The position numbers and the translations under genes were made by a program. Shown one piece after another: positions 34,435 to 43,023 of a stretch of 64,000 nucleotides of DNA. The stretch comes from Streptomyces sindenensis. GTDB lineage: Bacteria; Actinomycetota; Actinomycetes; Streptomycetales; Streptomycetaceae. The notes beneath the pieces were generated by a model, which made no database searches, was not told where the DNA came from, and worked only from the letters and a program-made list of their open reading frames with translations. Numbering within the stretch: the stretch's first letter is position 1; every line of letters starts with the position of its first letter. The stretch lies in the NCBI RefSeq assembly GCF_014649035.1, contig NZ_BMSG01000015.1, forward strand, positions 101,433-165,432, in the 5' to 3' direction.

Positions 34435-35196
34435 TCAGACGCGGATGACCTGAGGGCCCAGCAGGGAGTAGCGCTGGGCCTCGGCCGAGGAGAGTCCGGC
34501 GTCGGTGACGATCGCCTCGAAGTCACCGACCCCGGCGAACCGGCAGAAGCTCACCGCGCCGAACTTGCTGTGGATCCCGGCGAAGATCCGGCGCCGCGAA
34601 CTGCGCAGCGCCTGCGCCTTGACCTCGGCGACGGCGGGGTCCGGGGTGGTGAGACCGTACTCGCGCGAGATGCCGTTGGCTCCGACGTACGCCAGATCGA
34701 TCACGAATTCCGAGAGCATCCGGGAGGCCCAGTGGTCGACGGTCGCCATCGTCGAACCGCGCACCCGGCCGCCCAGCAGCAGCACCGAGGTCTTCTCGAC
34801 CGCGGCGAGGGAGGTGGCGACGGCCAGGGACGCGGTGACCACGGTCAGCGGCCGGTCCTGGGGAAGCGCCTCGGCGACGAGCTGCGGGGTGAACCCCTCG
34901 TCGACGAAGACCGTCTCGGCGTCGCCGAGCAGATCGGCCGCGGCGGCCGCGATGCGCGACTTCTGCGGAACGTTGCGGGTGGTGCGGACGGCGAGTGTGG
35001 TCTCGAAGCCGGCCGACTCCACGGGGTAGGCGCCGCCGTGGGTCCGACGGACCAGCCCGTGCTCCTCCAGGACGTGCAGATCGCGGCGGACGGTCTCCCT
35101 GGCCACCTTGAACAGGTCCGCGAGGGCGTTCACCCCGACCGACCCCTCCCGCCGGGCCGTGTCCAGAATTCCCCGACGGCGTTCCTCGGTGTCCAC
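34435..35196 (-). CDS. DeoR/GlpR-family repressor of the polyol operon
   Basis: The product is 253 aa, the typical DeoR length. The N-terminal winged helix-turn-helix is VNALADLFKVARETVRRDLHV then LEEHGLVRRTHGGA, followed by the sugar-phosphate-sensing domain (VFVDEGFTPQLVAEAL, DLAYVGANGIS, KFGAVSF). It should repress the downstream transporter and catabolic genes until a sugar phosphate binds. The GTG at 35196 has AGGGAAG upstream; the frame is open further but without a ribosome site. The 113-bp gap before the binding-protein gene probably holds the operator. Confidence 0.9.
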   Translation of the reverse strand: MDTEERRRGILDTARREGSVGVNALADLFKVARETVRRDLHVLEEHGLVRRTHGGAYPVESAGFETTLAVRTTRNVPQKSRIAAAAADLLGDAETVFVDEGFTPQLVAEALPQDRPLTVVTASLAVATSLAAVEKTSVLLLGGRVRGSTMATVDHWASRMLSEFVIDLAYVGANGISREYGLTTPDPAVAEVKAQALRSSRRRIFAGIHSKFGAVSFCRFAGVGDFEAIVTDAGLSSAEAQRYSLLGPQVIRV

Positions 35197-35549
35197 GGCG
35201 CACTTCCCTGGTCGCTGCTGCGCCCGTTTCGGGCGGAGCCCGATAGTCCGTTCGGGCTCATGTGTCGTTTGTACAAGCAGGTCAGGGGTCACGACCAGCG
35301 GCTTCACCGAATCCCCTCGGCCCGTTCGTGCCCGGTTGGTGGGCACGAAAGCGCAGTTCAGGCGCGGACGGCCGCCGTGTCGGCCGTCCGCGCCGCCCGC
35401 TTTCCCGTGTTCCATGCCCGAACGGCGCCCGAATCATGGATCCCCGGCGTCCGCGGTGCCCGAGGGGGAGGGCACACGAACACCGGGGCGGCGCGGCCCG
35501 GGGCCGCGCCGCTCGGGTCGCCCGGGCGGCCCGGCTCCCCCGGGCCGTG
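35197..35549. other. intergenic region with two strong hairpins
   Basis: No gene is seen in these 353 bp. Two perfect hairpins occur: 35361-35394 (14-bp stem GGCGCGGACGGCCG, 6-base loop) and 35488-35512 (12-bp stem GCGGCGCGGCCC). The second lies about 40 bases past the stop of the Rieske gene on the minus strand's downstream side and probably ends its transcript. The region near 35200-35300 is the likely promoter of the DeoR gene. Confidence 0.6.
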
Positions 35550-36644
35550 TCAGGGGAGCACGGGCCTGCTCTCGCCCTCGCCGCCATGGGGGCGGGGCAC
35601 CGCGCCCCTCCCGGGCGCCTCCGGATAGAACCGCCGGGCCCAGCGCCGGAACGGGCCGATCGGTCCGTCGCCGGAAGCCAGCCGGGGCGGCTGCTGGTAC
35701 TGCTTGTGGTGCCAGATCGGGAAGTCGGCGGCGGTGAACTCGCAACTGGACCGGAAGACGGGACGCTCCAGGAGCCGGGCCGCGGTTCGGCTGACGATCC
35801 GGGCGAGCCCGGGCGGCAACCGCCCCGGCTCGTCGAAGGCGATGCGGTTGAGCTGCCGGAACTGCATCCGGTTGGGCGCGATGGCCGTCGGCATCACCAT
35901 CGTGCACATCCGCAGCCCGAAGCGGGGCGTGTGGACGTCGGCGTGCAGGCAGCCGAGTCCATAGCCGTCCACCTTCACGTCGACGGTGAAGTCACCCACG
36001 AGGGGCGCGGACTCGTGGGCCCGCATGGCGACATGGAACGTCGCGCCGTCGTACGTCACAGGACCGTCGATCTCGGCCTTCGACCAGCCGTGCAGGGTGG
36101 CGAAGTGCCCGAGGTCGACCGCGTTCTCGATGACTTCCTGCACGTTGCCGGCCAATTCCCAGGCGGCCGTGCGCGCGGGCCTGTGCCCGATCCGGTGCCA
36201 CCGCGGTACGGACCAGTCCGGATCCCGTCCGTCGTGGTGCCGCCAGACGAAGACGCCCCCGTTCACCTCCTGGACGGGCAGCTGGGCCAGCGGCGACCGC
36301 GGGGGAGGCGTGCCGTACCCCGTGCGGACACAGGTGCCGTCGGGGGCGAACGCGAAGAAGTGGAAGGGACACGTCAGATCCTCCCCCTCGACCTTGGCCA
36401 GGCCGAGATGGGCCCCCAGGTGCGGGCAGTACGGCCGGACGGCGCGGAGCAGTCCCGTGCCGGTGCGGTACAGGACGACGTCGCGCCCCGCGAGCGGCCG
36501 CGTCAGCACGGTGCCCGGCCGCAACTCGTGCGAGAAGGCCAGGGCGGACCAGCCGCTCGGATACGGCAGGGCGGGCGCTCCCGCCGCATCCGCCGGCGTC
36601 GGCCCCTCGCTGATCGTGTGCCCGTGCTCGCGTGCCACTCCCAC
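35550..36644 (-). CDS. Rieske-type non-heme iron oxygenase (KshA/DAF-36-like)
   Basis: The product is 364 aa. The Rieske cluster ligands are Cys73-His75 (CPHLGAHLG) and Cys92-His95 (CPFHFF). The catalytic iron site is in VIENAVDLGHFATLHGW, with Asp177, His180 and His185. The single-component size and helix order resemble 3-ketosteroid 9-alpha-hydroxylase and the Neverland/DAF-36 cholesterol desaturases more than ring-hydroxylating dioxygenases. The substrate may be a steroid-like lipid, but no reductase partner is adjacent. The GTG at 36644 follows GAGGGGGC. Confidence 0.83.
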   Translation of the reverse strand: MGVAREHGHTISEGPTPADAAGAPALPYPSGWSALAFSHELRPGTVLTRPLAGRDVVLYRTGTGLLRAVRPYCPHLGAHLGLAKVEGEDLTCPFHFFAFAPDGTCVRTGYGTPPPRSPLAQLPVQEVNGGVFVWRHHDGRDPDWSVPRWHRIGHRPARTAAWELAGNVQEVIENAVDLGHFATLHGWSKAEIDGPVTYDGATFHVAMRAHESAPLVGDFTVDVKVDGYGLGCLHADVHTPRFGLRMCTMVMPTAIAPNRMQFRQLNRIAFDEPGRLPPGLARIVSRTAARLLERPVFRSSCEFTAADFPIWHHKQYQQPPRLASGDGPIGPFRRWARRFYPEAPGRGAVPRPHGGEGESRPVLP

Positions 36645-36801
36645 GACTGCCCCCTCCACGGTCGGTCGTACGGAGGCTGCCCAGCACCGCGCCGGGAGCC
36701 TCCTGGTACGCCGCACATCACCCGAAGGGGACCGTGCGGGCGGCGGGTTGACGGGAGGGGGGCGAAGCGCGGGGCGTCATCCGGAGCGCGCCCGCTTCCC
36801 G

Positions 36802-37701
36802 TCAGAGGCCGGTGCCGAACGCCTCGGCCAGCTCGCGCCATTCGGCGCGCGGCAGGCCCGCCCCGCCCTCGTCGGCCGTGAGGACCTGCAATGCGACGTG
36901 GTCCGCGCCCGCGTCGAAGTACTCCCGGGTCCGGCGTGTCACCTGTTCCGCGTCGCCCAGCGCGAAGAGGGCGTCCAGCAGGCGGGTGCTGCCGCCGCCC
37001 TCGAAGTCGCCTTCCGTGAACCCGAGGCGCAGCAGATTGGCCGTGTAGTTGGGTAGCTGGAGATACATCTCCAGCATCGTCCGAGCGGTCGTGCGGGCGC
37101 GGTCGAGGTCCGTGTCCAGGACGACGGTCAGCTCCGGGGCGAGCAGCGCGTCGGGGCCGAGCGCCGCACGGGCCTCGGCGGTGTGCTCGGCCGTGACGAG
37201 ATAGGGGTGTGCGCCCAGCGACCGGTCGGCCGCGAGCTTCAGCATCTTCGGTCCGAGAGCCGCCAGGACCCGGTGGCCGGAGCCCACGGACGGTTCGGCG
37301 GCGTCGAGCGCGTCGAGGTACTCCACCATCGCGCTGTACGGCTTCGCGTACTGGGGCACCATCGGGCCGTGGCTGACGCCCAGTCCGAGGACGAAGCGGC
37401 GGCGCGCGTCCGGCTCGATCGCCGAGACCGCGGCCGCCACTTCCTCCGCCGTGTGGTTCCAGATGCTCAGGATGCCGGTGGCCACGGTGATCGAACGGGT
37501 GGCGGCCACGACGGCGGCGGCGTCGGCGGGCGTCGGGCTGGCCCCGGTCCAGACAGTGCCGTACCCCAGTTCGTCGAGTTCGGCGAGCGCCTCCGCGATC
37601 GCCTTCCTGCCCGCGTCGTCCACGCGTGACGCGTGCAGCGCCGCGCTCCAGATCCCCACGCGTCCGAAGGTGTTGCCCGATCCGTTCGTCTCAGAAGTCA
37701 T
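36802..37701 (-). CDS. F420-dependent LLM-class oxidoreductase
   Basis: The product is 299 aa of the luciferase-like monooxygenase fold: VGIWSAALHASRVDDAGRKA at the N terminus, ATGILSIWNHTAEEVAAAVS, and FVLGLGVSHGPMV. It matches the F420-using TIGR03620-like subfamily as I recall it. It would transfer hydride from reduced F420 to an unknown substrate. The ATG lacks an evident ribosome site, so the start is the least certain part. It precedes the Rieske gene on the same strand with a 157-bp gap. Confidence 0.85.
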   Translation of the reverse strand: MTSETNGSGNTFGRVGIWSAALHASRVDDAGRKAIAEALAELDELGYGTVWTGASPTPADAAAVVAATRSITVATGILSIWNHTAEEVAAAVSAIEPDARRRFVLGLGVSHGPMVPQYAKPYSAMVEYLDALDAAEPSVGSGHRVLAALGPKMLKLAADRSLGAHPYLVTAEHTAEARAALGPDALLAPELTVVLDTDLDRARTTARTMLEMYLQLPNYTANLLRLGFTEGDFEGGGSTRLLDALFALGDAEQVTRRTREYFDAGADHVALQVLTADEGGAGLPRAEWRELAEAFGTGL

Positions 37702-37799
37702 GGTGTGATCAACAACGGCCCGCCCCGGGTATTCCTGCCCCGAGGGCTTTTCACCCGACCGGATGGGGCCTGGTCCCGCAGGCGCAGTCCCATGCGGTC

Positions 37800-39002
37800 T
37801 CAGTCCTCGGGGACGTCCTTCATGAACACGATCCCGTCGATGCGGGCCAGGTGCGCCGGGTCGAGCGGGGCGTAACCGAAGTACGGCGACGAGCGCCGTC
37901 CGGGGCCCGTGGCGGCGAGGGCGGAGGCAGCTTCGGAGGCGTCCACGAGGCAGGTCTCGGCCGGGAGCGCGTACAGGGCTCCTTCGAGGGTGTCCGGCGG
38001 CGGGATGTCCACGCCCTGGTGCCGCATCGTGCCGAACGCGGTGGCCAGGAAGCCGTACTCCTCGCCCAGCCGGGTGTGCACGACGGCACCCGCGCTCCAC
38101 CACTCCAGCCGCTGTCCGCCCATCCGCATCGAGCTGATGTCGCGCTGGAGATGGCTGTTGTGCGCGTGGACCAGAACCTTCCCGCGTTCCGCGAGCGCGA
38201 GGAGGTTGTCGGCCATCATCTGGTCCCGCAGGCCCGTCAGCCGTGCCAGTCGGCTCGGCGAGGCGTCGGCCATCCAGTGGTGGTAGCGCAGCAGCCCCGA
38301 GGCGGCCCGCGCCCGGAGCCGCGCCCGGTCGAACGCGTCCCGTGAGGTCGCCGCGATCAGCCGCGGCGCCCAGGAGTGGAGCAGCGCCCCCAGATCGTCG
38401 GCGAGCAGCCGCAGCTCCCCGGCCTCGGCGGACTGCCCGAACGACGCGGTCGGATCCAGCATCGCGGCGGGGTCGGTCCACCGGTCGTCGGGCCCGAGCA
38501 GACGGTCGAGCGTCCCGGCGGTGCACGGAATCAGTCCCGGCTCGACGTGGTCGGTGAGCGTGCGGTGGAGCGCGGTGAGGGTCTCCCGGGGGCTCGCGGC
38601 CCGGGCCATCTCCAGCGGACCGTCGAAGCCGGCGAACCGGACCTGGTCGGACGGGGGCCGGCCGTCGTTGAACACGCGCATCCAGTCCACCAGTTCACGA
38701 CTGGCTGCGGACGCTCCGAGACCGTGGCTGAACCCCCGGTCCAGTACGTCGTCCAGGGCGCCCGCGCCCGTCGTCACGTAGTCGTCCACCAGAAGTCCCG
38801 CCACACAGTCGCTCTCGACGGCGATGGTCCGGTACCCCTCCCGCTCCACCAGCTGACGGAAGAGGGCGTTGCGCAGGCGGAGCGGGGCGTCCACCCCGTG
38901 AGTGGGCTCGCCGAGGGTCAGCATCCGGGGCGGGGAGGCGAACAGCCTCATGACGGAGGCCGCCTCGACGGCATGGGCGATGTCCTTGATGTCGTTGGCC
39001 AT
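37800..39002 (-). CDS. erythromycin esterase-family protein
   Basis: The product is 400 aa. The Ere-type catalytic motifs are visible: LTLGEPTHGVDAPLRLRNAL (Glu and His), TIAVESDCVAGLLVDDY, and VLVHAHNSHLQRDISSM. Family members hydrolyse the macrolide lactone, though many Streptomyces copies act on unknown compounds. It is divergent, 57 bp apart, from a tandem MerR-type regulator and an 18-bp palindrome lies just upstream of its start, so it is probably drug-inducible. Confidence 0.88.
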   Translation of the reverse strand: MANDIKDIAHAVEAASVMRLFASPPRMLTLGEPTHGVDAPLRLRNALFRQLVEREGYRTIAVESDCVAGLLVDDYVTTGAGALDDVLDRGFSHGLGASAASRELVDWMRVFNDGRPPSDQVRFAGFDGPLEMARAASPRETLTALHRTLTDHVEPGLIPCTAGTLDRLLGPDDRWTDPAAMLDPTASFGQSAEAGELRLLADDLGALLHSWAPRLIAATSRDAFDRARLRARAASGLLRYHHWMADASPSRLARLTGLRDQMMADNLLALAERGKVLVHAHNSHLQRDISSMRMGGQRLEWWSAGAVVHTRLGEEYGFLATAFGTMRHQGVDIPPPDTLEGALYALPAETCLVDASEAASALAATGPGRRSSPYFGYAPLDPAHLARIDGIVFMKDVPED

Positions 39003-39005
39003 GGC

Positions 39006-39023
39006 TTCAACCGTATCGTTGAA
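39006..39023. promoter_or_regulatory. probable MerR-type operator between the esterase and regulator genes
   Basis: TTCAAC-CGTATC-GTTGAA is a perfect 6+6+6 inverted repeat (CGTATC as spacer) in the 57-bp divergent interval. MerR-type regulators bind such dyads between promoter elements. It starts 3 bases before the esterase ATG, implying a leaderless or very short-leader esterase mRNA. Confidence 0.7.
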
Positions 39024-39059
39024 CCTTCGGTGGAAACTTTTGCGCGATATCCTCGGTGG

Positions 39060-39833
39060 ATGGGTAAAAACCCTCAAACAGCAGGTCGCCTCCGCCCCGT
39101 CGACCTGGCCCGTCGGCACGGTCTGTCGACCCAGGCCGTGAGGAACTACGAGGCGGCGGGCATCCTCCCGGCCGCCGGGCGCACCGCCCACGGCTACCGC
39201 ACCTACACACCGCTGCACGCGGACGCCCTGGGCACCTTCCTCGCCCTGGCCCCCGGCCACGGGCACGCGATCGCGACGGCGATCATGCGGGCGGTGAACC
39301 GCGACGATCCGGCCGAGGCGCTCCGCCTTGTCGACGAGAGCCACGCCCAGCTCCTGGAGGACCGCAGAACGCTGGACGCCGTCGAAAGGGCCCTTTGCGA
39401 CGTGGGGCCCGGGGCCGTGCCCGCACCTGACGACGGGGCGGATCACGGCACGATGTTCGTCGGACCGCTGGCAAGGAGGCTGGGCATCGGACCCGCCACG
39501 CTGCGGAAGTGGGAGCGCGCCGGGATCGTGACCCCGCGCCGCGACCCGCGGACCGGGTACCGCGTGTACGACGGGGCCGACGTACGGGACGCAGCCATGG
39601 CGCACCAACTCCGGCGGGGCGGCTACCGCCTGGAGCAGATCGCACCGCTGATCGCCCAGGTGCGGGCGGCCGGGGGCCCGGAACCGCTCGCCGCCGCCCT
39701 GCGCGACTGGCACGACCGGCTGGCCGCCCGCGGGCGCGCGATGCTGGCCGGGGCCGCCGAGCTGGACGCCTACCTCCGCGAACGCGAAAGGCCGGCGCGG
39801 GCGCAGGGCCCGCACCGGCCGCACGGCACGTGA
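39060..39833 (+). CDS. TioE-like regulator with two MerR-type DNA-binding domains
   Basis: The product is 257 aa. The first MerR helix-turn-helix is at about 10-45 (LRPVDLARRHGLSTQAVRNY, EAAGILPAAGRTAHGYRTYT). A second occurs at about 132-175 (FVGPLARRLGIGPATLRKWE, RAGIVTPRRDPRTGYRVYD). Such tandem-MerR proteins are named TioE family after the thiocoraline cluster. It likely controls the divergent erythromycin-esterase homologue through the palindrome at 39006. The ATG at 39060 has only GGTGG in front, consistent with a weak ribosome site. Confidence 0.87.
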   Translation: MGKNPQTAGRLRPVDLARRHGLSTQAVRNYEAAGILPAAGRTAHGYRTYTPLHADALGTFLALAPGHGHAIATAIMRAVNRDDPAEALRLVDESHAQLLEDRRTLDAVERALCDVGPGAVPAPDDGADHGTMFVGPLARRLGIGPATLRKWERAGIVTPRRDPRTGYRVYDGADVRDAAMAHQLRRGGYRLEQIAPLIAQVRAAGGPEPLAAALRDWHDRLAARGRAMLAGAAELDAYLRERERPARAQGPHRPHGT

Positions 39834-39842
39834 GCGGTTCGG

Positions 39843-40750
39843 TCAGGCAGGCAGCCGCCCCAGCAGGGCCGCGAAGTCCGTGCCCGCGGGAAGGGTGCCG
39901 AACGCGAGCCCCCGGTCCCCGGCGAGGCGGGATGCGCAGAACGCGTCGGCCACCGCCGCCGGGGCGTGGCGTACCAGCAGCGATCCCTGGAGGACGAGAG
40001 CGGCCCGTTCGACGACCCGGCGGGCCCGGAGCTGCGCGTCCTCGGGGCGGGCCAGCTCGGCCCGCAGCTCCCGCCAGGCCGCGTCGAGGCGCGCGTCCGC
40101 CCCGGTGGCCGCCCCGATCTCGGCGCTCAGGGCCTCCAGCGACTCGGGCTCCCGGGTCAACGCCCGCAGCATGTCGAGGGCGTTGACATTGCCGGAGCCC
40201 TCCCAGATGCCGTTGAGCGGGGCCTCGCGGTACAGCCGGGGCATCCCGGACGCCTCGTCGTAGCCGTTGCCGCCGAGGCACTCCAGGGCCTCGGCGACCG
40301 CGACGGGCTGCCGCTTGCACACCCAGTACTTGCCGATCGCGGTGGCCAGCCGGAGGAAGGCGCGTTCCCCGGCGTCGCCCCGGTGGGCGCGGTCGGCGGC
40401 CCCCGCCAGGCGCAGGGCCAGGGTCGTGGCCGCCTCGGACTCCAGGGACAGGTCCGCCAGGACGTTGCGCATCAGGGGCTGGTCGATCAGCTCGACGCCG
40501 AACACCGAGCGGTGGCGAGCGTGGTGGGCCGCCTGAGCGAGCGCGGCACGGGTGCCGGCGGCCGAGCCGAGCACACAGTCGAGCCGGGTCATCGTCACCA
40601 TGTCGATGATCGTGCGCACACCCTTGCCCTCGCTCCCCACGAGCCAGGCCACGGTGTCGTCGAACTCCGGCTCGCTGGACGCGTTGGAGAACGTGATGCA
40701 CCTCAGCGCCCTGCTGGACGGCGTGGCGTTGGGCTTCCTCCTCGGGGCCG
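39843..40750 (-). pseudogene. truncated acyl-CoA dehydrogenase (AidB-like), N-terminal half missing
   Basis: The region encodes about 300 aa of the C-terminal part of an AidB/acyl-CoA-dehydrogenase-like protein: SNASSEPEFDDTVAWLVGSE, VRTIIDMVTMTRLDCVLGSA, YWVCKRQPVAVAEALECLGG, GIWEGSGNVNALDMLRAL. A normal member is about 540 aa. Upstream of ANATPSSRAL-like sequence (near 40750) the homology stops and the frame turns into low-complexity Arg/Pro residues with no start. The flavin-binding N-terminal domains are absent, so it is presumably non-functional. An alternative is a frameshift or assembly deletion at about 40750. Confidence 0.75.
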
Positions 40751-41071
40751 CACGCCGTGGGGCGCGCAGCCCGGCCACACCCCCAGGGGATGGGCAGCGG
40801 GGCCGGATTCGCGCACCACGCCTTCCTGCTGGAGGACGTCGGGAAGACGGTCCTGCGGGCGCCCTTCGCACCGTTCCCGCGCGGCCTGTTCACCGGCTCC
40901 CCGTCGTTGTCCCCGCGCCCGCCATACTACGCCGCCAAGCGCACGGGCCGTACGACGATGAAGCGCCTCACCGCCCGGACGACGGCCCTGTCGCCGATGA
41001 AGCTGCTGGGCATCTTCGCCTCGGCTCCGCGGGGGTGACGTCCCGGCGGTCGGGCCGCTCGCCCTCCGCCG
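40751..41071. other. intergenic/remnant region next to the truncated dehydrogenase
   Basis: These 321 bp separate the broken dehydrogenase from the phosphoesterase. A plus-strand open frame (40757-41038, ending KLLGIFASAPRG) has no recognisable family and no good ribosome site. It could be the scar of the deletion that removed the 5' half of the dehydrogenase. I see no confident gene. Confidence 0.4.
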
Positions 41072-42304
41072 TCAGGACGCGGCGGCCCCCTGCGGGGACC
41101 GGAGGACGAGCAGGGTGATCTCGCTGGGGGCGAAGACGCGGAAGGGCGGACCCCAGAAGCCGGTACCGCGACTGGTGTAGAGGAGGGTGCGCGCGCCGTG
41201 GCGGCTGAGGCCCGCGACGGCCGGCTGGTCGACGCGGACCAGGTAGTGGAACGGCCAGATCTGGCCGCCGTGGGTGTGGCCGGAGAGCTGGAGGTCGATG
41301 CCGTGGGCCGCCGCGCGGTCGATGAACTTGGGCTGATGGGCGAGGAGCAGGACGGGGAGACCGGGATCGGCGCCGTCGAGGGCTCCCGCGAGATGGGCGC
41401 GGTGGCCCGCCAGCCCGGAGGACTCGGCGGTGACGTCGTCGACGCCGGCGACCACGAGGCTGTCGCCGTCGCGTTCGAGCAGCAGGTGGCGGTTGCGCAG
41501 GGGCTCCCACCCCAATTCGTCCATCAGGTCGACCCAGCCCTGGGCCTCGCTGTAGTACTCGTGGTTGCCGGTGACGTAGACCCGGGCCCGGGTCGCTCGC
41601 ACCGTGCCCAGGGGAGCGGCCTGGGCGCGGCGGCGTTCGGGCGTGCCGTCCGCGATGTCGCCGGTGTGGCAGACGAGATCGGCCTCCAAGGTGTTCACCG
41701 TCTCGCAGACGCGTGCGGACCAGCGGGCGCGGTCGAGCGGACCGTAGTGGGTGTCGGTGATCAGGACGACCCGGGTGCCGTCCAACCCGGCTCCCAGACG
41801 CGGGAGTTCCACGTCGAGCCGACGCACGCGTGGTACGCGTCGGGCCTCGGCGTACCCCCAGGCGAGCAGCACGGCGGCGACGCTGAGGACGGCCCACGTG
41901 ACGATGCGCGCCCGGTCCTGTCCGTCCCCGACGCCGGCCACGGCCAGCGCGGGCCGCAACAGGACACCGAGCAGGACGGACCAGGTGAACAGGACCCATA
42001 TGGAGCCGAGCAGTGTGTCACCGACGACGGCCGCCCCGTCCTGCTGACGCCGGCCGTGCCCCCGGGCCATCGCGAACGGCATACCGACCAGACCGAGGAC
42101 GGACAGCGCGGTGCCGGCCAGTGCGACGGGCAGCGGCCAGCGCTGACCGGTGTGCAGGAGAACCCAGCACGGCACGGCCCACAGCAGGACGGGGGCGACC
42201 AGGGGGATGTAGCGCATCAGACGCCGCAGCCGACTCCGCGGCGCTCCCCGCGCCGCGTCGCCTGCCGCGCCGCGCGCGGATCGGGTGTCGCCGGCATCGG
42301 TCAC
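41072..42304 (-). CDS. membrane-anchored metallophosphoesterase
   Basis: The product is 410 aa. The N-terminal third contains about four membrane helices (YIPLVAPVLLWAVPCWVLLH, VALAGTALSVLGLVGMPFAM, and two more). The C-terminal calcineurin-like domain has the metal motifs ITDTHYGP, HTGDIADG, VTGNHEYYSEA, LLLAHQPKF and LSGHTHGGQIWP. It resembles YkuE/YaeI-like phosphodiesterases that act on UDP-diacylglucosamine-like lipids, but substrate is unproved. The GTG at 42304 follows GGAGGACGAGC, an excellent ribosome site. Confidence 0.9.
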   Translation of the reverse strand: MTDAGDTRSARGAAGDAARGAPRSRLRRLMRYIPLVAPVLLWAVPCWVLLHTGQRWPLPVALAGTALSVLGLVGMPFAMARGHGRRQQDGAAVVGDTLLGSIWVLFTWSVLLGVLLRPALAVAGVGDGQDRARIVTWAVLSVAAVLLAWGYAEARRVPRVRRLDVELPRLGAGLDGTRVVLITDTHYGPLDRARWSARVCETVNTLEADLVCHTGDIADGTPERRRAQAAPLGTVRATRARVYVTGNHEYYSEAQGWVDLMDELGWEPLRNRHLLLERDGDSLVVAGVDDVTAESSGLAGHRAHLAGALDGADPGLPVLLLAHQPKFIDRAAAHGIDLQLSGHTHGGQIWPFHYLVRVDQPAVAGLSRHGARTLLYTSRGTGFWGPPFRVFAPSEITLLVLRSPQGAAAS

Positions 42305-42475
42305 GCTCGTCCTCCTGCGGTTCTGCCTGGGCGGATCCCGTGGCCGATGCCCTGCTTCTGCTCCGGCCCCACTGCCGGATTCTCTCGCAGTACGCGGGAT
42401 CGCCCCAGGGGGGGGGGCGGCCGTGCAGTCCGCGATCCAGGCCCGGCCCCGCCTCGGCGCCCGTAGGATGCGTGG

Positions 42476-42766
42476 ATGTCCAAGCCGATACGGATGAGGC
42501 GCCGCACCTGGGCCGGTGCGTGGGCGGTGCTGTGCGCGGCCGGTCTCGCCGCCACTGCCGCGCTGCAGAACTCCTCGGCATCGGACCCGCGGCCCGCCAC
42601 GTCCGTCAGTGCCGAGTGCGACGAGTTCATCGCCGAGGCCGAGAGGCAACTGGCCAAGTCCGGGCAGCAAGACGAGGAAGAGGGAATCCTTGCCTTCTCG
42701 CGAGGCCCTGCGAGCACCGTCGAAGACTGCGGCGACGAACTTCGCGACTTTCTCAGCAAGAAGTGA
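42476..42766 (+). CDS. small membrane-anchored or secreted protein, unknown
   Basis: The product is 96 aa. A basic head (MSKPIRMRRRT) precedes one hydrophobic segment (WAGAWAVLCAAGLAATAAL) and a charged, mostly helical outer part with two cysteines (SAECDEFIAEAERQLAKSG; TVEDCGDELRDFLSKK). The cysteines could pair. A 24-bp tandem duplication covers the last codons and stop. No family recognised. Start chosen for the AGGA nine bases upstream. Confidence 0.65.
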   Translation: MSKPIRMRRRTWAGAWAVLCAAGLAATAALQNSSASDPRPATSVSAECDEFIAEAERQLAKSGQQDEEEGILAFSRGPASTVEDCGDELRDFLSKK

Positions 42767-42796
42767 CGCCCGTTTCTCGGCAAGAAGTGACGCCCG
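42749..42796 (+). repeat. 24-bp tandem duplication spanning a stop codon
   Basis: TTTCTCAGCAAGAAGTGACG plus CCCG is followed immediately by a copy with a single A-to-G change. The unit contains the last codons and TGA of the small gene at 42476, so the duplication adds a second, unused copy of its C terminus and stop. Confidence 0.85.
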
Positions 42797-43023
42797 TCCG
42801 CCGTTGACGTACGGCAGCGCGCCCTTCCTTTAGGTAGGGCTACGTATTGATAGGCGCCGTTCGCGCGCCGCACACTCTGGGCGGCAAAGCCCATCACCGC
42901 TCATCCCCGCGGCCGCCCGGCCTGATCTCCCGTCACCACGGCTCTCTTCGTGGTGCCCGCACGCCGGGCGGCCCACCCCCACCCAGGCCCGACAGGGCCT
43001 GTGACGCATCAAGAGGAGAAGCT

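Noticed and set aside
40757..41038. 93-codon plus-strand open frame ending KLLGIFASAPRG
   Set aside because: No ribosome site, no family recognised, and it lies in a deletion scar; kept only as an unassigned region.
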